DNA from: Bradyrhizobium sp. RP6
Lineage (GTDB): Bacteria; Pseudomonadota; Alphaproteobacteria; Rhizobiales; Xanthobacteraceae
Length of the DNA: 33,028 bases
Direction: 5' to 3'
NCBI RefSeq assembly: GCF_003837805.1
Contig: NZ_RQIT01000040.1
Location: forward strand, 1 to 33,028
Shown here: piece by piece, positions 15,954 to 22,161 of the stretch
Position numbering within the stretch: position 1 is the stretch's first letter
How the letters are laid out: the number at the start of each line of letters is the position of its first letter
Position numbers and translations under genes: made by a program
The notes under the pieces: model-generated
Database searches by the model: none
Seen by the model: only the letters and a program-made list of their open reading frames with translations
Told to the model about the DNA's origin: nothing

Positions 15954-16890
15954 GGCCAGCCCTCCCCAGCGCGCCCATGATGCCGCCGCGGCCGAACAGG
16001 ACGATCAGCAGCAGCAGCGGGCCCATGATCAGCGCCCAATATTCGGTGATCTGCGACAGGAGCTCTTCGAGCAACAGGAACACCACGGCGCCCATGACGG
16101 GGCCGAACAGCGTTCCCATGCCGCCCAGGATCACCATCACCATGAGGTCGCCGGAACGCGTCCAGTACATCACGGCCGGGCTGATGAAATCGGTGTTGTT
16201 GGCGAGCAGCGCCCCGGCCAGGCCGCACATGGTGCCTGATATGACGAAGCAGACCAGCTGGTAGCGCTTGGCCGGGAAGCCGATCGCCTGCATGCGCTGC
16301 TCGTTGGAGCGCAGGCCCTGCAAGACGAGGCCGAAGCGCGAATTGACGATGCGCCAGATCAGGAAGATGACGCCGAACAGGCAGGCAAGGCAGAGATAGT
16401 AGAACTGCACGCGATTGCCGAGATCGATCAGGCCGGAGAAGTCGCTGCGCTTGTAGATGGTGAGGCCGTCGTCGCCGCCGTAACGCGCCAGCCCCGAGGC
16501 GACGTAATAGGCCATCTGGGCGAAGGCAAGCGTGATCATGATGAAGTAGACGCCGCGCGTGCGAAGCGAGAGCGCGCCGATCACGAGGGCATAGATCGCC
16601 GACGCCGCGAGCGCGACCGGGAACTGGATGAAGCCGCTTCCGATGCCTTCCTGCGCCAGCATGCCTACGGCGTAGCCGCCGATGCCGAGATAGGCGGCGT
16701 GGCCAAAGCTCATCATGCCGCCAAAACCCATGATCAGGTTGAGGCTCGCAGCCGCCAGCGCCAGGATGATGATGCGGGTGAACAGCGTCAGGATGAAGAT
16801 GTTGCCGGAGAGCTGCGAATAGAGCGGCAGCAGCACGAGGCCCGCCAGCAAAAGGACCGTGACGGCCTTGCTCACTGTGAAAGCCTTCAT
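15946..16890 (-). CDS. livM: branched-chain amino acid-type ABC transporter permease, LivM-like
   Basis: This 314-residue inner-membrane permease has about eight to ten hydrophobic segments, beginning VTVLLLAGLVLLPLYSQLSG. The LivM signature region is clear: LNLIMGFGGMMSFGHAAYLG (about 50-69), and the coupling-loop region reads GLRSNEQRMQAIGFPAKRYQ. It pairs with LivH to form the substrate channel. It overlaps livH by 4 bases (ATGA) and livG by 8 bases. The C-terminus ends in a short basic tail. Specificity is set by the binding protein, for which the candidate is at 20671-21843. Confidence 0.94.
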   Translation of the reverse strand: MKAFTVSKAVTVLLLAGLVLLPLYSQLSGNIFILTLFTRIIILALAAASLNLIMGFGGMMSFGHAAYLGIGGYAVGMLAQEGIGSGFIQFPVALAASAIYALVIGALSLRTRGVYFIMITLAFAQMAYYVASGLARYGGDDGLTIYKRSDFSGLIDLGNRVQFYYLCLACLFGVIFLIWRIVNSRFGLVLQGLRSNEQRMQAIGFPAKRYQLVCFVISGTMCGLAGALLANNTDFISPAVMYWTRSGDLMVMVILGGMGTLFGPVMGAVVFLLLEELLSQITEYWALIMGPLLLLIVLFGRGGIMGALGRAGRG

Positions 16891-17804
16891 CGACGATTGG
16901 CCGGAAACAGCCCCTCCGGCCGCACCACCAGCACGATCGCCATCAGGAGATAGATCAGCATGGACGACAGCGCCGGCGCGGCGGTGGAGGCTGCGGCGCC
17001 GCTCAGAACCTGCCGCAACAGGTTCGGCAGGAAGGCGCGGCCGAGCGTGTCGATCATGCCGACGAAGATCGCGGCGAGGAACGCGCCGCGGATCGAGCCG
17101 ATGCCGCCGATCACGATGATGACGAAGGCGAGGATCAGGATGTTCTCGCCCATGCCGATCTGCACGGTGAGGATCGGCGCCTGCATCAGGCCGGCCAGGC
17201 CCGCGAGCGCGGCTCCCAAACCGAACACCAGCGTGTAGAGCAGCTTGATGTTGATGCCGAGCGCACCGATCATCTCGCGATTCGAGGCGCCGGCCCGGAT
17301 CAGCATGCCGATGCGGGTGCGCATCACGCCGAGATAGAGCAGGAGCGCGACCAGCAGCGCCACCACGATAATGGCGAGACGATAGGCGGGATAGTGAATG
17401 CCGGGCAGGATCGGCACCGGCACGGTGAGCCAGGCCGGCAGCGGCAGCGCAAGGCCGGCCGGCCCCCAGATCAGCCGCACGGCTTCGTTGAAGAATAGGA
17501 TCAGGCCGAAGGTCGCGAGCACATGGTCGAGATGGTCGCGGCCATAGAGATGCCGCAGCGCCGTCACCTCCAGCACGATACCGAGCACCAGCGTGGCCCC
17601 GAGCGCCATCAGTGCGCCGAGCAGGAAGCTGCCGGTCCAGGCCGCAAAGGTCGCGGCGAAATAGGCGCCCATCATGTAGAGCGAGCCGTGCGCGAGGTTG
17701 ACGAGATCCATGATCCCGAACACCAGCGTCAGGCCGGCGGCGAGCAGGAACAACAGCAAGCCAAACTGCAATCCGTTCAAGAACTGTTCGACGACGAGCA
17801 GCAT
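16887..17804 (-). CDS. livH: branched-chain amino acid-type ABC transporter permease, LivH-like
   Basis: This 305-residue inner-membrane permease opens MLLVVEQFLNGLQFGLLLFL and carries the LivH core ALLAAGLTLVFGIMDLVNLAHG-like segment near residues 20-45, and later the coupling region GMLIRAGASNREMIGALGIN. The ATG at 17804 is preceded by AAAGAG; a TTG three bases... one codon upstream is less likely. It is the first gene of the livHMGF transcript. Its upstream region contains three TGCA blocks spaced one helical turn apart at 17947-17970, a strong candidate for BoxR control. Confidence 0.93.
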   Translation of the reverse strand: MLLVVEQFLNGLQFGLLLFLLAAGLTLVFGIMDLVNLAHGSLYMMGAYFAATFAAWTGSFLLGALMALGATLVLGIVLEVTALRHLYGRDHLDHVLATFGLILFFNEAVRLIWGPAGLALPLPAWLTVPVPILPGIHYPAYRLAIIVVALLVALLLYLGVMRTRIGMLIRAGASNREMIGALGINIKLLYTLVFGLGAALAGLAGLMQAPILTVQIGMGENILILAFVIIVIGGIGSIRGAFLAAIFVGMIDTLGRAFLPNLLRQVLSGAAASTAAPALSSMLIYLLMAIVLVVRPEGLFPANRR

Positions 17805-17944
17805 CAAGACTCTTTCAGGCGCAGGTAGCGTCGCGCCGATGTTCGAACAATGTCGCCATCAGTGAAAGAGCTCCCCCGCCTCTCCAAGGCCGAAAAATGG
17901 GTAATGGCAGTATCGTTCCGAGGCAAGAGCGATTCGACACCAAA

Positions 17945-17970
17945 CATGCACTTTGTTGCATGCCGATGCA
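17945..17970 (-). promoter_or_regulatory. candidate BoxR operator upstream of livHMGF
   Basis: TGCA occurs at 17947-17950, 17957-17960 and 17967-17970, each pair separated by exactly 6 bases (10-base period). The first two blocks lie inside CATGCACTTTGTTGCATG (17945-17962), which matches the motif upstream of boxC at 17 of 18 bases. The site is about 140 bases upstream of livH on the minus strand. Confidence 0.62.
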
Positions 17971-18037
17971 TGCGATCGAAATCGACCTTGCAAGAAGATT
18001 GCCGCGCAGGCTGGGGCAACCTGCCGCACCCAAACGA

Positions 18038-18071
18038 GCACCCTCTCGCCGGCGGGCGGAAGAGAGGGTGC
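18038..18071 (-). terminator. hairpin after the luxI-linked small ORF
   Basis: GCACCCTCTC (18038-18047) and GAGAGGGTGC (18062-18071) make a perfect 10-bp stem with a 14-base GC-rich loop, about 27 bases past the small ORF's stop on the minus strand. It resembles the CACCCTCTC-type REP palindromes of this group; no U-run follows. It may end the luxR-luxI transcript and insulate the liv promoter. Confidence 0.45.
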
Positions 18072-18097
18072 AAGACTCGTCGGAATGCAGGAGAAGT

Positions 18098-18316
18098 CTA
18101 GTGGGACGTCATCTGCCGGGGCAGATCATCGGGTTCGGCGAGCCCGTTGTTGGCCGTCGTGGCCTCGAGCGCTGCCATCCGGAACAGATAGGCGAGCGTC
18201 GCCAACCCGGCGTCTTCCGCCATCTGCGCCAGTTCGAGCGCCATATCGGACATGTAGCCGAGATTTTCGTCGTTCGTTTGCGCCATGATCTGGCTGTCCC
18301 GCATCATGTTCGACAT
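18098..18316 (-). CDS. small conserved-looking protein downstream of luxI
   Basis: This 72-residue acidic, alanine- and methionine-rich protein has a helical core, YMSDMALELAQMAEDAGLAT followed by LAYLFRMAALEA, a pattern I have seen in small alphaproteobacterial proteins of unknown function. The ATG at 18316 begins one base after the luxI stop, with AAAGAG inside the luxI end as ribosome binding site, so it is translationally coupled to luxI. In-frame ATGs at 18307 and 18286 are alternatives. It has no membrane segment. A role in quorum sensing is suggested only by position. Confidence 0.65.
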   Translation of the reverse strand: MSNMMRDSQIMAQTNDENLGYMSDMALELAQMAEDAGLATLAYLFRMAALEATTANNGLAEPDDLPRQMTSH

Positions 18317-18317
18317 C

Positions 18318-18977
18318 TCAGGCGCTCTTTCGTTGCGCGGCAGCGAAGCCGCAGAGGTTGGCACGGGCGACGGCGTTCAGACGCGGGCCGTCTTGCTGCA
18401 CGACGAAGGCCATGCCGATACGATCATGCAGGGCATCGAGGGTCTCGCGGCGAATATCGATGGTCGCTGCCATGGTCCATGCGTCCTCCACCAGGGCCGG
18501 CAGGCCGAGCGGCGTGACGACGAACCCGGCCTCGTGGAAGCGCGGCAACCACCACGTCTCCATGATCGCGCTGACCTGCGCGATTCCCTGATCGAGGCAG
18601 AACTCCTGCACCGCCGCCATCAGTTGCAAGTTGAGCGCGCCGTCGCGGCGATCGCGCACGACGAAGTAGCGCGACCATTCCCAGACCAGCGGATCCGCCG
18701 GACAGCCGCGAACCGCCGCCAGATGCGGGAACACCTCGCTCATCATCGAAGGCTTGGTGGTCGGGTAGAGCCGGTGACCGCCGACGACGCGGCGCCCTTC
18801 CAGCGCCAGCAGATAGACGGTGTCCTCGTCATCATAGGAATCGATCTCGCGGCCATCCGGCCTGCGCAGCGTCTCCCAGCGCCGCTCCTCGACGAAAATG
18901 TCGTGACGCAGCCGGAAATGCTGCTCGATTACGTCTTCATAGAGGTGGCGATTCGCCGAGGAAATTGCGTGAATCAT
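18318..18977 (-). CDS. acyl-homoserine-lactone synthase (LuxI family, BjaI/RpaI-like)
   Basis: This 219-residue LuxI-family enzyme makes an acyl-homoserine lactone from S-adenosylmethionine and an acyl donor. The invariant residues are present: R24, F28 and W34 in FRLRHDIFVEERRW, D46 and D49 in REIDSYDDED, and R69 in GGHRL, followed by the acidic/serine/arginine motif VWEWSRYFV. By eye the sequence is closest to BjaI, a synthase reported to use isovaleryl-CoA; the related RpaI and BraI use aryl-CoAs. I set the start at ATG 18977 (MIHAISSANRHLY), preceded by GGGGG; an ATG at 18989 is alternative. It is downstream of luxR on the same strand, with a 14-bp palindrome and a hairpin between. The neighbours make and use aryl-CoAs. 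Confidence 0.93.
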   Translation of the reverse strand: MIHAISSANRHLYEDVIEQHFRLRHDIFVEERRWETLRRPDGREIDSYDDEDTVYLLALEGRRVVGGHRLYPTTKPSMMSEVFPHLAAVRGCPADPLVWEWSRYFVVRDRRDGALNLQLMAAVQEFCLDQGIAQVSAIMETWWLPRFHEAGFVVTPLGLPALVEDAWTMAATIDIRRETLDALHDRIGMAFVVQQDGPRLNAVARANLCGFAAAQRKSA

Positions 18978-18985
18978 GAAAACCC

Positions 18986-19002
18986 CCATTGATCTTCAAT
19001 GG
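18986..19002 (-). promoter_or_regulatory. hairpin in the luxI leader next to its ribosome binding site
   Basis: CCATTGATCTTCAATGG is a perfect 7-bp inverted repeat with a 3-base centre, ending 9 bases before the luxI ATG at 18977. The stem takes up the first bases of the TGGGGG that would serve as Shine-Dalgarno sequence. If transcription starts near 19001, as lux-box spacing suggests, the mRNA would begin with this hairpin. Confidence 0.5.
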
Positions 19003-19036
19003 AGGCAGACTCCGCGAAAAGACGCAGATTCGATAT

Positions 19037-19050
19037 TGGGAAATTTCCCA
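19037..19050 (-). promoter_or_regulatory. lux-box-like palindrome upstream of luxI
   Basis: TGGGAAATTTCCCA is a perfect 14-bp palindrome in the 82-base gap between the luxR stop (19060) and the luxI start (18977). Its centre is about 66 bases upstream of the luxI ATG, suitable for LuxR-type activation from near -42. It is the only strong dyad in the gap besides the leader hairpin. Confidence 0.65.
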
Positions 19051-19059
19051 GTGAGGCGC

Positions 19060-19788
19060 CTAAGGAGCGATGATCTTGTTGCGAATCGCCAGCGCCACCG
19101 CATGCGTACGGTTGACGGCGCCGAGCTTGCGCGCGGCAGTTGCAAGATGCTCTTCGGCGGTGCGCTGCGTGATGTGCAGAATCTCGCCGATTTCCCAGGC
19201 CGATTTCCCCTGCGAAGCCCAGGCGATCGCCTCGCGTTCGCGCGGAGTGAGGCGCGTCGACGGGTGCGGCACCGGCTCGAGCAGACGACGAATGTGATCG
19301 AAGCCGTACATGGCCATCAAGTGCAGCGCCGGCTTGCTGCGGGGATTGAGGTCGAGATGGACGCCGCCAAGCGACACCGCGGCCTCATAGCCGGTCAGCC
19401 CGTGGATCGGCACAATGAATCCGCGCGACATGCGAAACTCGCTGGCGCGGTTCATCACCTCGGCCGCATGCGGCTCGAGTTCCGCATCATAGGGGGCTTC
19501 CGACCACTCGAACGGATTGACCGACTGCCGGCAGAGCCGCACCACGGGATCGAAGCGGTCGTAATTGTTCTCGGTGTAGAGGCTGAACCAGCCCGCCGGC
19601 CAGCGCTTGGCCAGCACCATCTGTGCAAACCGCTGGTCGGGGTTCGGCAATCCCGTCACGATGATGGTTTCGAAGCCGAAGCGGCCAAACGCCGCTTCGA
19701 GCGCGTTCATGGCGGCTGGTACCTCGCGGTAGGTCTGCAGACCTTCAATGAAGTCGAGCGCCTCCCGGCCATATTCTACGGCGGACAT
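19060..19788 (-). CDS. LuxR-family quorum-sensing regulator (BjaR/RpaR-like)
   Basis: This 242-residue transcription factor has an N-terminal autoinducer-binding domain with the conserved pocket residues W67, Y71, D80, P81 and W95 (WFSLYTENNYDRFDP and NPFEW). A C-terminal LuxR helix-turn-helix at about 180-240 reads LTPREREAIAWASQGKSAWE, followed by ITQRTAEEHLATAARKLGAV. The start at ATG 19788 (MSAVEYGREA) has AGGA upstream, and this numbering is exactly ten above TraR at every pocket residue; an ATG at 19845 would add 19 doubtful residues. It lies directly upstream of the luxI gene in the same direction and presumably senses its product. Confidence 0.94.
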   Translation of the reverse strand: MSAVEYGREALDFIEGLQTYREVPAAMNALEAAFGRFGFETIIVTGLPNPDQRFAQMVLAKRWPAGWFSLYTENNYDRFDPVVRLCRQSVNPFEWSEAPYDAELEPHAAEVMNRASEFRMSRGFIVPIHGLTGYEAAVSLGGVHLDLNPRSKPALHLMAMYGFDHIRRLLEPVPHPSTRLTPREREAIAWASQGKSAWEIGEILHITQRTAEEHLATAARKLGAVNRTHAVALAIRNKIIAP

Positions 19789-19856
19789 CGGTGCTTTCCT
19801 GACCCTCGCCGCTTCCGTATAGCACGTATCTGCGAACTGCCTCAAATCGCTTGGCC

Positions 19857-19897
19857 GTAGTTTCCCGGTGCTCGTCTGCTCCGAAGATTTAAACTAC
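19857..19897. promoter_or_regulatory. inverted repeat between luxR and the divergent small gene
   Basis: GTAGTTT (19857-19863) and AAACTAC (19891-19897) are separated by 27 bases in the 162-base divergent region. It may be part of a shared control region; no -10/-35 pair is clear. Confidence 0.3.
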
Positions 19898-19950
19898 TTG
19901 TGGCAGAATTTGCGCCACGATACGCCTGAAGCGTCCGAAGCGGGAAACCA

Positions 19951-20130
19951 ATGATGGAAGACGAGGACATCGCCCTCAACACCGTGCTCGGCCTGGAATT
20001 GAACCGCGTGTTTTTTGCCGTCCGCGAAACGGTGAACAAGCAGAAGATCATCGAGTTCGCGCGTGAGGTGCTGCAAAGAGAGCGCGCGGAGGCGGCCGAG
20101 AGCGTATTGCCGGAGGGACCGGCGAGCTAG
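19951..20130 (+). CDS. small hypothetical protein divergent from luxR
   Basis: This 59-residue ORF begins MMEDEDIALNTVLGLELNRV and continues FFAVRETVNKQKIIEFAREV, ending PEGPAS before the TAG at 20128. The composition (acidic N-terminus, one long amphipathic helix) and GGGA before the ATG make it look like a real small gene. I do not recognise the family; no cysteine pairs, signal peptide or membrane segment is present. It is transcribed away from luxR and is followed by about 540 bases of repeats. Confidence 0.6.
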   Translation: MMEDEDIALNTVLGLELNRVFFAVRETVNKQKIIEFAREVLQRERAEAAESVLPEGPAS

Positions 20131-20670
20131 CCATCGCAGTTGCAACAAACGACGCCGATGCAACAGATCGCGCGGCGACGCGGCCCTTCCATTTGAACGC
20201 GCAGATCCAATCGAAACACTCAAACCGGGAAGTTCTTCGTCTTCTCCTGCTGGAGAAGATTGAAGTACCTAGCCGCACCCTCGTGCCCGGGCTCGGCGCA
20301 GCGTCTCCTCTGCGACGCTGCGCTGCAGCGCCGGAACACGAGAGCGACCGTCCCCGCCCTCCACGTCAACACACGCTTGACGCCGTATGACATCACCGCT
20401 CGCGTGGGATGACCGCTGGATGAGGGGCTCGACCAGCGAACGCCATTCGTAGCGATGTGCGCGGAGAGAACTCCTCACCCGCCGCGCCGCCTGAAGCGGA
20501 TGCCTTTAGGTTGAATCGATTGGCGCAGCTCCTTCACTTCTCCCGCAAGCGGGAGAGGGAGTGCACCTCCGTCATTGCAGCGATCGAGCCTCATCTCACC
20601 ACGCTTGAGCGGCCACCTTCTCCCACAAGGCAACGGGAGAAGGGGCAGCTTGCTCGTGGGTGCGATCAAC
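20131..20670. repeat. gene-free stretch with REP-like palindromes
   Basis: No gene is supported. The stretch holds several repeat-like pieces. Near 20265-20345 is a diverged type A element (CTCGTGCCCGGGCTC to CCGGAACACGAGAG). At 20536-20560 is TCTCCCGCAAGCGGGAGAGG, a strong hairpin. At 20620-20645 is CTTCTCCCACAAGGCAACGGGAGAAG. The last lies about 25 bases past the binding-protein stop (minus strand) and may terminate it. Confidence 0.5.
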
Positions 20671-21843
20671 TCACTTCATCTTGCACTTGTCGTGGAAACG
20701 ATCCTGATTGTTCTCGACGATAGTGGCGACGGTCTTCAGCGCGAGCTGGCCGTCGGCGTCCTTGACCACGTCCTGGAGATAGAAGCTCTGCACCGGGATA
20801 TGGTTGTTGCCGAACTTGAACGCGCCGCGCACCGACTTGAAGTTGGCCTTCTCCATCTCGGCCTTCATCGCATCCTTCTTGCTGGTGTCGCCCTTCACCG
20901 CGACCACCGCGCTGTTGATGAGCTGGGCGGCGTCATAGGATTGCGCGCCGTAATAGGTCGGGCGCAGGCCGGGGTACTTCTTGCGGTAGTCGGCGACGAA
21001 GCGCTTGTTCTGCTCGTTTGGCAGGTCGTTGACCCATTCCTGTGCGCCGGGAACGCCGAGCGCGTTCTCCTTCTGGAGCGGCAGCGACAGCTCGTCGATG
21101 GTGAAGGCGGTGTAGAGCGGCATCGTGCTCTTCAGGCCAGCCTGGGCATACTGGTTGAGGAACTGCACGCCGGCGGCGCCCGGGTAGAACACGAAGATCG
21201 ACTCGGCGCCGGAGGCGCGCGCCTTGGAGAGCTCGGCGGAGAAGTCGAGCTGGCTCGGCCAGACCGTGTATTCCTCGCCCTTGACCTCGCCCTTGAACGT
21301 GCTCTTGAGGCCCGCGAGCATATCCTTGCCGGCCGCGTAGTTCGGCCCGATCAGGAACACGCTCTTAACCCCCTTCTGGTTCATGTAGAGGCCCATGGCC
21401 TGCGGCGTCTGGTCGTTCTGCCAGGAGGTCGAGAACACGTAAGGGCTGCACAGTTCGCCCGCGAGCTGCGACGGGCCGGCATTGGCCGAAATCAGGAAGG
21501 TCTGCGAATCCACCGCGGTCTTCAGCGAGGCGAGCAGCACGTTCGACCAGATATAGCCGACGATGAAGTCGACCTTGTCGGACTGCACCAGCTTCTCGGT
21601 CTTCTGCTTGCCGACATCGGGCTTCTGCCCGTCATCCTCGTAAATCACCTCGACCGGCTTGCCGTCCATCTTGCGTCCGAGATGATCGAGCGCGAGCTCG
21701 AAGGAATTGCGCATGTCGTTGCCGATCACGGCGGTCGGGCCGCTGAAGGTCGAGACGAAACCGATCTTGATGGTGTCGCCGGCGAATGCCTGATTTGCCA
21801 GCACCAGCGCCGCTGCGCCCGCCAGCCAAAATGCCGTCCTCAT
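20671..21843 (-). CDS. periplasmic substrate-binding protein of a Liv/HAAT-type ABC importer
   Basis: This 390-residue type I periplasmic binding protein has a clear Sec signal peptide (MRTAFWLAGAAALVLANQAFA, cleavage before GDTIKIG at about residue 21) and the family's start IKIGFVSTFSGPTAVIGNDM. It continues through the two lobes to a C-terminal FHDKCKMK; the two cysteines (in GELCSPYVF and DKCK) may pair. The ATG at 21843 follows GGAGG. Relatives in aromatic-catabolism clusters bind benzoate-like acids, and this is the only binding protein near livHMGF, so I assign it to that transporter. It is separated from livH by the quorum-sensing genes. A weak BoxR-like motif lies at 21950-21967. Confidence 0.92.
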   Translation of the reverse strand: MRTAFWLAGAAALVLANQAFAGDTIKIGFVSTFSGPTAVIGNDMRNSFELALDHLGRKMDGKPVEVIYEDDGQKPDVGKQKTEKLVQSDKVDFIVGYIWSNVLLASLKTAVDSQTFLISANAGPSQLAGELCSPYVFSTSWQNDQTPQAMGLYMNQKGVKSVFLIGPNYAAGKDMLAGLKSTFKGEVKGEEYTVWPSQLDFSAELSKARASGAESIFVFYPGAAGVQFLNQYAQAGLKSTMPLYTAFTIDELSLPLQKENALGVPGAQEWVNDLPNEQNKRFVADYRKKYPGLRPTYYGAQSYDAAQLINSAVVAVKGDTSKKDAMKAEMEKANFKSVRGAFKFGNNHIPVQSFYLQDVVKDADGQLALKTVATIVENNQDRFHDKCKMK

Positions 21844-22161
21844 AACCACTCCCTCCTTATTATTGGTCCCGGAAACGGGGTGATCGCCGCTCCAAGCCTG
21901 TCTCTATTGAACGCAAAATCTGTCGAGCCGCCAATGGCTCAACACCCGTCCTGCACCATATTTCGCCTCAATCGGCGGTGACAAGAAATATAATTCTACT
22001 CGCTTCGACCGAGGCGGCCCAGGGCGGTCCGGGGGCTGCGGTGCTTTTTCGCGCCCGATCGATACATTGGGCCTATGCGGTCATTGATGACGGCTATTGG
22101 ACCGCGGCGCCCAATCCGCACTTAAATGAAGGTGAGCAGCAGCGAGATTCGAAGGTGCATC
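21844..22161. promoter_or_regulatory. divergent control region, with weak BoxR-like motif at 21950-21967
   Basis: No gene is supported in these 318 bases between the binding protein and the NADH dehydrogenase. CCTGCACCATATTTCGCC (21950-21967) matches the 18-base candidate BoxR motif at only 11 positions, though it keeps TGCA-C at the left and TTTC at the right. This is weak evidence. Confidence 0.25.

Noticed and set aside
20575..21981. 468-codon forward frame over the binding-protein gene
   Set aside because: Antisense shadow; the minus-strand protein has a signal peptide and family motifs.
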